DNA of 64,000 nucleotides. Source: Asterochloris sp. CNOR1 (Eukaryota > Chlorophyta > Trebouxiophyceae > Trebouxiales > Trebouxiaceae). Shown here piece after piece: positions 24,101 through 35,500 of the stretch (positions are counted from its first letter, which is position 1; each line of letters opens with the position of its first letter). Location: positions 1,488,001 through 1,552,000 of the forward strand of contig OZ017759.1 in NCBI GenBank assembly GCA_963969365.1, given 5' to 3'. The notes below the pieces were generated by a model. The model was not told the origin of the DNA. It did no database searches and worked only from the letters and a program-made list of their open reading frames with translations. A program made the translations under genes and the position numbers.

Positions 24101-25450
24101 GCCTGTGCAGGTGCGCGACTGGATTGCACCAGTCAACCGGCGCTGGCCCTTGAAGGAGCTGCTGGGGAGCCTGCACAGGCACTTCCCTCGGGGGAGCACC
24201 CGTGGCCCCCATGGGCGCCACGTGCTGATTGAGTATGTCATGCTCAGGGGCGTGAACGACAGCCTGGAGGATGCTCACAGGTGAGCTCCAGTGCTGATCA
24301 AAATGTCATGCTGACAGCCTGAAGGGGACGACACTCCCAGGTCAGTCGTGCCCAGCGGCTAGCACCCCACCAGGGCGCTGCTGCATATGTATCGTGCTCA
24401 GGGGTGCGTATCACTGCTCAGAAGGTGTCACAGGTCAGGCCATGTGCTGGATGTTTGAAAGTGGATTGCTGTGATGACTCTGTGACAGGGCGATAGAAGA
24501 GATACTCCCAAGCCACCTGTGCCCACACTACCCTTTGGTACTGATTCAGTATGCTATGCTGCCAGGTGTGCACAGTCTCAAGGGGAGGCGACCCATGATA
24601 GGCCATGCCCAGTTGCTAGCAGAACCAGATGCTGCTGCTGATGGTGTCATTCTTGGCAGGAGCAGCAGCAGCCCTCAGAGAAGGACCTGTGCAGTTGCAT
24701 CCAGCTGATCGTGCTGCCTGCAGCCTCACTTTGGGTGCATTTGGCTCCTGCTCTGTGTCCACAGACATCAGGTCTGCAAGCCTCCAGCTAGTCGCAGTCA
24801 ATCCGCGATCAAGCTTCAGAGACACCACACAGAAAAGCACATTGGCACATGGGCACTCGGACTTACTTGGACTCTGCTGGTCCTGCCCTGCAGGCTGGTG
24901 CAGCTGATGCAGGACATTGAATGCAAAATCAACCTCATCGTGTTCAACCCTCACAAGGGCACCCGCTTCACTGCCACCGGCATGGACCAAGTCATGGCCT
25001 TCAGATCTGTGCTGATCCAGGTGGCTTACTGTAAACAGGCTGGGCGGGCATGGCAGTGCCCCATGAGCCAGAAGGCTGCCAAGAGTTCCTATGAGGCAGG
25101 GGAGTCCCTACAGCATGACAATGCCATCTGCCTGGCAGGGGCTGACATTCAACTGCTTCCAGCCCATGCTGCAATTTGCAAGTCACCTCAGCAAGCCTGT
25201 GGGCTGCACATTCAGCCCACACACAGTCAGCTGTAAGGAACGATTGCAGGGGGAAATCTCCCAGGGTGAGCCCGCATGGACAGGCTGCTGTGCTGTGTTG
25301 CAGGCCGGGCGCATATGCACAGTTCGTGATAGCCGGGGAGATGACGAGAGTGCCGCCTGCGGGCAGCTGGGCGCTCTGGATGCCCAGCAGGGCCAGGCGC
25401 CTGTGCTGAGGCCGCCGACCGCAGCTCTGGCTGCTGCCCTTGCCAGCTAG
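21114..25450 (+). CDS. rlmN: RlmN-like dual-specificity RNA methyltransferase, radical SAM
   Basis: Methylates C2 of an adenosine in 23S rRNA and some tRNAs, presumably in chloroplast or mitochondrion. Ten exons: 21114-21357, 21625-21717, 21829-21926, 22209-22360, 22740-22846, 23409-23527, 23653-23751, 24111-24280, 24894-25020, 25304-25450; 1356 nt, 451 aa. Residues 1-55 are Ser/Ala/Arg-rich without early acidic residues, typical of an organellar transit peptide. The radical-SAM cluster motif is CAMNCQFC (Cys 181, 185, 188). TTLC (Cys about 174) and the C-terminal AACGQL match the two methyl-transfer cysteines of E. coli RlmN. GMGEPL and VSLHATTDE are conserved. The intron after 23527 has a GC donor. 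The acceptor at 21828 was chosen over 21826 because the latter gives an early stop. Confidence 0.93.
22480..22560. repeat. Near-perfect inverted repeat (hairpin) in RlmN intron 4
   Basis: The arm at 22480-22503 (containing AGTCTGCGCAAGAGGAG) pairs with the reverse complement at 22537-22560 with one inserted base, around a 33-base loop. Weaker pairing continues outward. It could be a short fold-back element (MITE remnant) or a small-RNA precursor hairpin inside the intron. Confidence 0.75.
22907..22966 (+). repeat. Decayed echo of RlmN exon 5 end
   Basis: This segment matches the last ~30 bases of exon 5 plus the first ~30 of its intron at an offset of 94. GCGCTGCGCT is shared exactly at 22851-22860 and 22945-22954. 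The GT donor is lost in the echo. Confidence 0.65.
23285..23365 (+). repeat. Decayed echo of RlmN exon 6 start
   Basis: After a TGCAG acceptor the segment parallels the start of exon 6 (23409 on). GGGCATGAGGAAGCCCCTGC lines up with the exon's GMGEPL-coding bases, followed by similar GCATCCTCCGTGC bases. Small gaps are needed. Offset is about 115. Confidence 0.6.
24290..24610 (+). repeat. Ladder of decayed RlmN exon 8 ends
   Basis: At least three segments (near 24293-24346, 24384-24440 and 24543-24605) resemble the end of exon 8 (GAGTATGTCATGCTCAGGGG to CACAG) with its donor. The second is clearest, sharing GTGCTCAGGGG and CACAGGT. They follow the real exon in the same orientation. Confidence 0.6.
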
Positions 25451-25935
25451 GACTGGTGCACTAGTGGCTGGGATGCAGACCTGCGCTGAAGCTGGCCCCA
25501 CCAGCGCTGCTAGCACTTCTCACACCATGGGCCTGCCTGCTTGCTGCCATCTGGGCTCAGCGTGGCAGGGACCCAAGTCCAAACCTGAGTGGTCTGGCAT
25601 GAGGCATTGCAGTGCAATGCCATGGAGCACAGAGGACCAGACAGTATCAGTCAGGCCCACCTAAGCAGACTCTTGGGAGCAGCGCTATCATCACGTGGCA
25701 GAATGCTGCTGCGCCAGCAGCAAGTGTTGGGAAGGGCACAACATGAACAACTTGCTGGCTGCATTGTTACTCAGTAATGTGAGGCAGCCTACTGTCCTGA
25801 ACGCGCAACAGCAATCTGGAGAACAACCTCACAAGCTTACGTTTCTGACACGCATGCGTTTGCAGAACAAGTTCATCAAATAACACATCTGGTTGAGGTG
25901 CAACATGCCTGTGGAAGCTTAATGAAAGATTCTAC
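25451..25935. other. Convergent 3' spacer, RlmN / CDC50
   Basis: These 485 bases between two facing stop codons should hold both 3' UTRs. I see no TGTAA signal for either gene and no coding sequence. Confidence 0.5.
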
Positions 25936-28900
25936 TCATTGTCTTCTCAGCAGTTGTTGAGCAGCTGGCTTGTTCCATGACAGCTGCATGTCATCCCCAA
26001 ATTTCCTGCGCTTGGAATTGAGGTAATAGCAGCAGAAGAATACGATGGCCGTCAGGAAACAAAGCGCGCCAACCACAATGAATATGATCCCTAGTGTATT
26101 GTTCTTGCCGCCCACCCATGACAATGTGCTGAGCACGATGTGCTGCAGGCCAGTGAGGTCAAGCCATGAGCAGAAATAGACGGCGCAGAGCACTTAGGAC
26201 TGCAACATGGGTGCAGGAAGACAAGATGGTACTGCATGTGCTGCATGAGACGATGCAGCACGCATGCTAACACTTTGGAGGCCACCGATATTTGCAGCGC
26301 ACCTTCTGGCCGCTGAAGCCATAGATGTTGTACCGATTCTGGATCTGAAAGGTAACATTGCTCCCTGTGAGGCAGCACAAATAGCTTTGCATGGCTGCGC
26401 AACACAGGCATGGCGCAGCATGCTGAGGGCTCCTGAGCTTGGTCCATCTTGACAGCCCAGACGAGCAGCTGGCACCTTTGCTCTGATGCAGGCTCAGCAA
26501 GGCACGGCCCCATTGGCAGTCCAAAACTGTGCCACGAGTTTGGCCACATTGAAGCCAACCATGCACCTACCTGCTGGAGAGGCTCCACTACATACGCCTA
26601 CTCTAGCAGGCAGCGCTGGCCCCAAAACTGCCCCAAGCTCGCATGCTCAGCAGGATCCAGCCACAGATGGGGTGAGTGCTGGCAAGGACTGCTTAATGCA
26701 TGATTTCATCCTTGCAGCTCAGCTGGTGACCCCTGCCTAGCACTGAGGCCCCTTTTGCTAGCAATCGATCCATTACACAGCCCACTCTCAGGACCTGAGA
26801 GAGATCAAGCTGAGGCTCCCCCAGGCTGCCCAATAGGTAGTCTTCATCAGCAAACAACAGCCTTGTACCCAACCCACCTGCCGTCAGGGGCTGGTCGATG
26901 CGTCCATACAGCTTCTTGAAGGTGTGATAAGCTGCTGGCTTCATCCAGACTAGCAGGTTCTCAGACTGGCTGACGTTCTGGGTGATGGTGCCGCCCCCGC
27001 GGTATTGAGGCTCATCATTAAAGTTCTGCGCATGGTAGTTACCGTACAGGTGTTCCCTATCATACGCCCAGGAGATGTCCTGTGTCTGCAGCCACACGTG
27101 CAGGCCTCCAGCCGAGGGCAGGAAAGATGGCCACAGTTGCAATGATGTGACAGTAAAGATATGGGTACAAACCCAGGGTCAGGCTGCCACTACAGCTCCT
27201 GTTGGAGGCAGCTGCAGACTATTTACAACCCTGCAGATGCCTATGCAAGCTACTGACTCAGTAGTGCAGTCGCTGCATGCATTGAGTGCTGCACAGCCGG
27301 CACTCACATCAATGTTCAGGGGAGTGGTCCCCTGTGTCGCCGCAAAAGTGTCGTTGAACAGTGACCAGGCAATGAGCCCACAGGGGCTGATGACCCCGTT
27401 TTGAGGCTTGCTGGCATTGGGGGCACGCCCCTCATAGATCTCGGGGTTGCATTGGTTCAGGCTGGACGCTGAGTAGTTGGTCCCCCCCGCCTGCTTGCTG
27501 ACCACACTGCGCACAAACCTGCAGACACAGGGCGTTGCTTCCACCTGGAGACCGAGTGCTCAATGCTGTCCAGCCACCTGACCAGGCTGAGACTTGGGTG
27601 CATGGCACGCAGGGATAGACAAGGCCACCAGCAGATGCCACAGAGCAGAGAATGCATCAGCAAGCAGGGGGGGTTTTCCTGACTGCGAACAGCTCACCTC
27701 TTGTGATTCTGAAAGAAGCTCTTCAGCTCATAGTATACATAGATCTGCAGGCAGGCGGGGTCAAGTAAGAGACTGCACATGGCCCAGCAGAGCGCCTGAG
27801 TGGCAGGGTGGTGGGTCACAGTGCGGGAGATTGCAAGGCAAGCTAAGAGCAGAATACCTTCTAAGCTTTCGGGGAGTCATGCAAGTCCTGGAGCTGCCTC
27901 TGAATGTGTCAAAGCAGAGTTCATGGCCGCATAGCACAGATGCAGCCGAGATGCCATGCACATCCTTCACAGGACAGTCATGAGCGCTTGGATGTGTGCT
28001 CAGAAAGAGACCGCAGGCAGCAAAAATGCACTGGCAGGCTCTTGCTTTGTGCAACGGTGAGGGTGCAGCATCTCCCCCAGATATGGCTGAAATCCTGCTA
28101 CTGGCGAGTGCCAGCAGGTTTTGCAGCATGGTGAGGCCGCAGCAAGCCCTCACGTTGATGACTCAAAGGCAACACTGGCACTGCCTTGTTCTGCAAACCA
28201 GTGACAATGACCAGATTTCGCAGCTCGTCCCCTGAACGCTCAGGATGCTCACCGGCGGCGTCATGTTCTGGGGGATTGTGACAGTGACCGTCTGCGGGAG
28301 GCCCGCCCCATTGGTGGCAATCAGAGCCTGGGAGGCGTCCGGGTAGCTGAGCTCAGCTAGGGAGCCCGCATTATCATACCGCTGCTTCACCTCCACCACG
28401 CCCAGGGAGGCAATGAGGATGGGCACCCCCAGCGCGATGCAAACGGCTGTGGCCACCAGGTTGAAAATCAGAACCCCCTTGGCTGCAAGGCAGGGCAAGA
28501 ATGACCTCAGCTCTCTCTTATCTGCATCAACCCCGCCTTTGGGATGGTGGGGATGCAGACAGCAGTGGCCAGCAGGTCAGGGTTCAAGCACACTCCTTGG
28601 CTGTTGGGCAGCGCATGGAACGCCCTCAGCCCTCTCTCTGTCTGCAGCGCAAGACAGCGCCCCCCGCGCAAAGCAGACAGTCGTGGTCAGCAGGACGAAG
28701 GTTGGCATGCCCCCAGCTGCAAGGCAGGGCAGGGGACGACCCCAGCTCTCTTCCTTGCCGCCCTGGGCACGTTCTTCTTCCACCAGGATGCAGGCGGCAG
28801 CAACCAGGAGGTTGAAGAGCAGCATGCCCTGACGACAGCTTAGGGCAGGCAGAGGGTATAATGCTGCAGGGTGCATTCGCAAGAAAGACATGGTCTGCCT

Positions 28901-29237
28901 CTGAAGTTGTCTGCAGAGAGGCTGCAGCAGCAAGCTAGGGTGCTGCCAAGGCAGAGCGATAGAAATGATGGGCATGCAGATGCTTAGAGCCTGGGCAGTC
29001 ATGCACTCGCGTGTGGTGTCTGCAATGGCTTTCACAGATACTGAGGCTGCAACAGTATGCCCCACCACATTCTCGTTGAACATGAGGTGCACCTTTACCC
29101 CAGGTTTAGAAGCACGCACCTGTGATGAGTGGCGTGAGGCCTGCCATCTCCTGGTGTACAAATCGGTCATGGCAGTGGTTGCCTGCCCCATGCCGCCCGC
29201 AGCAGCCCAGGCAGCCATTGCAGCGCCGCATGCGCAT
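25936..29237 (-). CDS. CDC50/LEM3 (ALIS) beta subunit of P4-type flippase
   Basis: Partner subunit needed for ER exit and activity of P4-ATPase phospholipid flippases. Seven exons on the minus strand: 29237-29120, 28482-28253, 27744-27698, 27518-27308, 27085-26878, 26364-26303 and 26142-25936; 1083 nt, 360 aa, as usual for the family. Exon 1 ends in DRFVHQEMAGLTPLIT, equivalent to the family's RFxQQ-LPxxxPxLT segment. TM1 follows (VLIFNLVATAVCIALGVPIL) and TM2 lies near the C-terminus (LGIIFIVVGALCFLTAIVFF). Between them are IYVYYELKSFFQNHKR, ISPCGLIAWSLFND, LYGRIDQPL and LSTLSWVGGKN, plus several N-glycosylation sites (NMT, NYS, NAS, NVS, NVT) expected of an extracytoplasmic loop. Exon 1 and its start ATG are the least certain. 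Decayed TM1-exon copies fill intron 1. Confidence 0.9.
28520..28850 (-). repeat. Three decayed copies of the CDC50 TM1 exon
   Basis: Upstream of the real TM1 exon, similar segments recur at steps of 116, 118 and 117 bases. Aligned anchor bases start at 28451 in the real exon, then 28567, 28685 and about 28802. The copy furthest upstream still reads GMLLFNLLVAAACIL after a CAG acceptor. Only the copy at 28482-28253 continues into the conserved downstream sequence. Confidence 0.8.
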
Positions 29238-29567
29238 GGTGCTGCACGTCTGGCTTGGAGTTCCTGATTGTCCCTGTGGACCTCCTCAGTGAGAGCTGGT
29301 AGCGAAGCTGCTGTCACCTGTGGGATTTTGCTGCTTCCAACTTGGCAGCAAGCAGATGCTTGGCCAAGAGTTAAGTGAAGTGTCAACGTAAACTTTAGGG
29401 CCAGATGGTGCCAGACAAGATCTGCCCTGAACTGGGCCTGGTTGGGATGCCTGAACCCCCCTGGCAACGTCAGCTCAGCTGGACTGAAAACCAGCTGCCA
29501 AGAAGCAGAAGAAGAAACGCTGTTCTTGGCTTTTCGGGTCTGCAGCAGACGTTGTGGTGGGACTACA
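29238..29567. promoter_or_regulatory. Divergent promoter region, CDC50 / kinesin-5
   Basis: These 330 bases lie between two predicted start codons read outward. No diagnostic core element was recognised. If CDC50 starts further upstream, part of this is its leader. Confidence 0.35.
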
Positions 29568-32500
29568 ATGAACACAGCTACGGCGGCTCAGCCTAAGAAG
29601 GGCGACGCATCAGCGGTCAACGTGCAAGTCATCCTGCGATGCAGGTGGGTGGCATTGCCAGCTGAGTGCTAGAAATGTGTGCCTGATCAATCCTTTGCCT
29701 ATATGCTGCTACATGTCAGTCTCATGCGCATGTGACTATGGCTGGCTCAGATTGGCCTGCTGGTCGGCGGGGCCTTGCAGCTGCACTGTGCTGTCAGGCA
29801 CTAGCATCATTGCCTGCCTTTGCCAGGCCTGGGACCCTGGTCATGCGCTGATGCAGGCCGGCACAAGGCTTGTGAATGCCTCTGGCAAGGCAGGGGCAGG
29901 GTAGGCCTGTGGCAACGGCTTGCAGCCCTGCAGCCTGGTCTGAGCAGGTCCTGCCCCTGTAGCACCCAGCTCAAGCCCAGCCCTGCTGTCAGGCGTGGTG
30001 CAGCATGTCTCAACAGCTACCAAACCGATATGATCGACTGGTCCTTGCTGCAGGCAATGCAGCAGTCAGGGAACGATGTTCTCCACCTTTCGGTGCAGCT
30101 CCTGCACTTTCAAGGCCCTGCAGGTCTCTCAGTCACAACTGTAAGCAAACCCCAACAGCATAGGGCCCTTCGTGCTGCAGGCCATGCAGCAGCGAGGAGG
30201 TGGTTGCGCGCATGCCCCAGATCGTGCAGGTCAACGAGGCTGCCAGGGAGGTCGTCCTCATGCAGTCCGTGGCTGGCAAGCAGATGGGGCGCGCCTTTCA
30301 CTACGACAAGGTTGGTTCCAGCCTGCCGTATGTGGTTGCTTTGATCAGGCAGGAGGCCACGGGGCTGACACCACGACATGGCGAATGCCAGCCTACTGGC
30401 TCTGGTGACCTGATCTTGGCGAGCTGTTAACATTCAGATCCTATCAGGCAGAAGGGGCGCGTCCTCCACTATGATGGGCCTGCGGGGTGTGGTGCCTCCG
30501 GTCATGGCTGGCTGCTGCACTCTAGAGGCCACCAAAACAGGCCATGGGCCACCACTGCGATAGGGTCAGCACCAGCCTGCAGTGTCCCTACAGCCCGCAC
30601 TGCCTCTGGCGGCAAGCAGCTGCTGCCTTTTGCAACCCACAGCGTTCCGATGTGGCAAGGCAGCACCAGTCTGCCATGTTCATCCCATTTCGCAGCTAGC
30701 TGCCAGCAGGCCATAGCAGTATGCAACGACATCATCAGCCTGCAGCCCCGTGCAGTCCCTAGAGGCAGCTGGCGGGTGCTGGTCTGCTGAGCAAGTAGTC
30801 CACTCTGACAGAGCCAGCACTTGTGAGAGCACAATCCCTCACGCCTCAGCTGAGCTGTTCACACTGCTGCGCACAGTGCATACTGCCTGCAGCTCATTCT
30901 CAGGTGCAACAAGCATCACTCAGCAAGTCTGTGTCGCACCACCAGTGGTCGTCTGTGGGGAAGCCAGCTGGGCTCAATGGCTGCAGCGCTCTCAGTCTGT
31001 GGGAAGCCTGCTGGTCACAACATCACTGGCGGCTGCGGTGTCATCTAGAGCTCTGCTCCAGCACTGTCAGCCTCCCGCTGTGGCACTGAAGCATGCTGAT
31101 GCTGCCATGTGCTGCTTGAGCTAATACAGCTGTCATACATGTGAGGGCGCGGAATGCAGGCAGATGGGGCTGCCGTCCACGCAGGAGCACCCATGTGCCC
31201 TCTGGCTGCCACTGAGCTGAAGGTTGCGTGATGCTGAGACTTGAGGACTTGGGCTGCTCCGCTTAGCTGTCTACAGCTGTCACCAGTTGGCGGCTACTCT
31301 GCAGGTGTTTGGAACAGACTCGACCCAGGAGCGCTTGTATGACGGGGCTGTGTCCCCCATCGTGTCAGAGGTACTGGATGGATTCAACTGCACAATCTTT
31401 GCCTACGGGCAGACGGGCACGGGGAAGACCTATACCATGGAGGGCGGCGACAGAAATTCTGTGGATGGGGAGAACCTCTCCGAGGTGGCTGGTGAGCACC
31501 ACTAGCATGCTCTTAGGACATGTCCACCCAGCAGCTAGGTGTCTGGTGCTATGCCCAGCAGTGACAGGTAGAGTATGGCATGTAAGCTGTTGTTCACACC
31601 AGGTCCTGTGTTCCACTGTGACACTGAGCAGCGCTGACTGACATGGGCTGCAGGGGCTTGTTAGGAGATGCACTGCAAGAAAACCTGTCTTCTCCAGCTG
31701 GCTGCCTGCTGAGATGCTCAGCTGAGATGCGCAGCAGTAACACTTAAGTGATGGCTGTAGTGGACTCCTCAGAAGCTCTGTACTGCAGTTTGGCTTGACA
31801 GCTAGCCAGTGGTTCATTGTCATGAGACCACGATTGTCCAGCTGAGGTGGCTGATGAGCTGTGGCCTGCCGCTCCACAATTGGCTTGCAGCCCCATGTCT
31901 GCAAAGAAGCTGATCCACAATCTTGAGTTGTGTATTTAATAGGCATGAAGGTGCCTAGACTCAGCTGCCAGCTGTGCCCATGTTGAGCCTGCTGTGCTTG
32001 ACGAGGGGTGCCATACTGCTGCAGATATGACGCTGTGGGCCATTCACGCCCCTCTTTCAGCGAGCACTGCTGCCGGCTCAAAGCTGCTCACGTTGGCTCA
32101 GCTGCTGCAGGTGTGATGTCCTGATGGCAGCCCACTCTGGGCAGCCCTGGGCCATGCCCTGCACCCTGTACACTGCCCCTGCTGCAGGTGTCATCCCTCG
32201 AGCCATTCATCGGTCTTCATAATGTTAAGCATGCTGCAGCCCAGCACCTCACATATATGTGCGTGATGTAGCTTGATCTCCCCACCTCACACCGCGGCGC
32301 CACTGTGTCCTCCCCCCAAGCTGCAGGTGTCATCCCACGAGCCATCCACCAGATCTTTAGCCACCTGGACTCCATCAACAGCGAGTACACAGTCAAGTGC
32401 TCCTTCCTGGAGCTGTACAATGAGGAGACCACTGACCTGCTGGCTGTCGGCGACAGCAAGGCAGGCCAGAAATTGCGCATGCTGGAGGATAAGAGTGGTG

Positions 32501-35500
32501 TCGTGGTGCAAGGTGATGTGCTTTAGGCCATTCTGGAGTGGCCCTTGCATGCTTAGCGCTGCAGGCAGACGGCGCCTATCAACCAAAGCGCAGTGCTCTC
32601 CCTCAGTCAGCTTTTGCTGGGAAGAGCACTGCCGCTCCTGCAGGGCTTGTGTCTTTGGCACAAGGTCTAGAGTCAGATCTTCCAGAGAGATACAAGATTG
32701 TGATCGGTCAATGGGTGCACCCTGCTGGCCTGGGGGACTGAGCAACACAAGAGGCCTGCAGGGCTAGAGCAGATCAGTCAAAGTCTGAGATGGCGTGCAT
32801 CGAGTGACTAGTTCCTTGGAAATGCAGGGCTGGAGGACACAATCTGTAGAGAGCTCAGCTGAAAGTCATATCCTGCTGGCTCCAAATGCTGAGCAACCTT
32901 TGATGCCTGCAGGGCTTGAGGAGATCATCGTGAAGAGCTCAGCCGACATCTACACTCTGCTGGACCGAGGCTCCGCCAAGCGGCGCACAGCCGAGACGCT
33001 GCTGAACAAACAGTCCTCCCGTAGCCACAGCGTATTCTGCATCACGGTGCACATGCGAGAGACAGCCCCTGATGGGGAGGAGGTGATCAAAATTGGCAAG
33101 CTCTACCTGGTGGACTTGGCTGGATCCGAGAACATTAGCAGGTGGGTCTCACAGGCTGTCTGGGGAATGAGAAGGGGCAGGATTGGGGCTGCATTCATCA
33201 GCAGCAAAACCTGTAGATCATGGGCTGGCTGGGCTTCCCAGCAAGGCCACATGTGTGTGTGTGCCTGGGTGACAGCCCAGCAGGCGCAGCGCTAGGCTCA
33301 TTAAGCACTACCTGGGTGGCTTGACCGGATCTGAGGACATCAGCAGGGGCGGCTGAGTGCACCACCCGCTTGCACAGTGTGTGCTGCTCAGACTGACTGC
33401 TTGGGGAGCCTAAAGCTGTCAGGTAGCACTGCTAATGAGAGAGTAGCCTGATTGGACGCCAGTAGTGTGACCACCTTGATGCCAGCAACAAGGCAAAGTG
33501 ACACCGTTGCGCTGCGGTGCCGAAGGCTCAGCTCTGGCAGGTGCAAGGTTTGCTACGCATGTGACCCTCCCTTTCAACAGCCAGCTTGGCAGGAGGAGTC
33601 ACAGCAGACCAGCCTGCTTGTGGCTCATCTGTGGAGCCCTGGGACTTGCAGAGGCCATGGACACTGCCAAACTCCTTCCATGCTCCCCTCTGAGTAGCCT
33701 TTCCAGCCAGGGCGCAGCTTGCAGTCTCGTGTCCAACCACTTGTTCTGCACTTTCAGGTCGGGGGCCGTCGATGTGCGTGCAAAGGAGGCTGGGCTGATC
33801 AACAAAAGCCTGCTGACACTGGGTCGAGTGATCACAGCACTGGTGGAGCAGTCTGGGCACATTCCCTACAGGCAAGCTGCTGGGACACCTGGCTGTGTGA
33901 AAGGCCTGCTTTGCCTGGAGGTCTGACTCAGCCCCTGAGCAGGCTTGCTTGCCACATGAGTGAGGTAGGCAGTCAGCAAAGGTTGCCGTAGGTGGCTATA
34001 GCACTGCCGCATGGCCTGCACTGCACTCATGTTGTTGTTACAGTGTGTGCTCTGTAATCCATCACAGCTGGACTTGGAGTCGCAGTGCGCCTGTGGAGGG
34101 TGCTCTACTGTTGTCTGTCATCTGCTGACAGGTGTGCTGGGGAAATAACTGAACGGATGTACCTAAAAGCTGCGCCACTGCCAGTTTGTGCCAACATTGC
34201 ACTTTGCAGTGCTGCAAGTGCTGCAGGGTGCAGGGACAGCCAGCTGATCTGCACCTTCCTGAGCAGGCCCTTCAAAAAATGCACCACTGCGCCCACTGCA
34301 GCTACTGCCTGGTGCAGGGACAGCAAGCTGACGAGGCTGCTGCGGGACTCCCTGGGCGGGCGCACCAAGACCTGCATCATTGCGACCATCGCTCCCACAG
34401 TCCAGTGCCAAGAGGAGACACTGAGCACGCTGGACTATGCACACAGAGCCAAGAATATTCGCAACAGGTGGGCTTGGGGTCCAGTGGCTGCTGCCATGCA
34501 ATGTTGCCACGCATGACGGGACGATGCTGAGCATGCTGGGGTTCGGGTTGGGCCAGCAAGTGGCACAGGTCCAGCTATCAGTCCTGGCTCCCTGAACAGC
34601 TTTGCAGCAGGCATGATGGGCCAGCGGCAGCTGTTGGCCACCCGACACGCACACCTGCAGCAGGCCTGGCACATGCATGAGTGGCCTGCGACAATTCAGA
34701 AGCGTCCTGCCTGCCCCTGCAGCTTGTATGTTATGCCGGAAGTGCTTCTGTGCATGAGAGTCGCCCTGAATGCCCCCAGCAGAGGTGCGTGCAGTCCCTG
34801 CGTCCCTGACCGGCCCTGCACCTAGATCTCAGCACTTGCTGCGACTGCAGCGCAGCTGATCTGACAGCCCCTGCATGTTCCTTCTTCCAGGCCAGAGGTC
34901 AATCAGCGCATATCCAAGACTGCCCACATCAAGGAACTCAATGGGGAGATTGACAAGCTCAAGGCAGAGCTGTATGCCACACGCGAGAAGAATGGCGTGT
35001 ACCTGCCCTCAGACCAGTATGATGCCCAGATGGTGAGAGTCCAGCATCCAAAAACCAATGTAGCACTCTGTGACAAGCTGGACGGTGTCCAGATCCAGGT
35101 CTGGAAGCCGCTTGCACACTGCGCCACATGATAGGGTGCTGGGGCTCTTGAACCCTCTGCGAGTCAAGCTGCATCCATTGACAGAGCAGTGCGAGTGTCC
35201 CATGAGTCCAGAACTCTCCAGTAGTGAGGCAAGCTGTCCGACGCTGACAACTTGGACACTAACACAAGGCTTCTGTGCAAAATCTGGAGCTACTTGAAAG
35301 GGCGCTCCCATCTTGGCGCATCCAGCCACACTGCCTGCGTGTGGCTTCAGGAGGACCAGAAGTTCCTGAGCCAGCGCGTGGAGGGACTGCAGGCGGAGCT
35401 GGAGGTGTTTGCAGAGCGCAGCCGCCAGGAGAGTGCCCAGCTGACCATCGAGCTGCAGGGCACGCAGCAGGTGGGATTGGACAGGGAAAGCAAGGACCAG

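Noticed and set aside
28780-28850. Outermost CDC50 TM1 copy as the genuine exon
   Set aside because: It is open and hydrophobic but does not continue into the conserved post-TM1 sequence; the copy at 28482-28253 does, with the right phases.
28577-29575. 332-codon minus-strand open frame
   Set aside because: It spans the CDC50 intron with its TM1 echoes and part of exon 1 in the wrong frame; conserved CDC50 residues lie in other frames joined by splicing.
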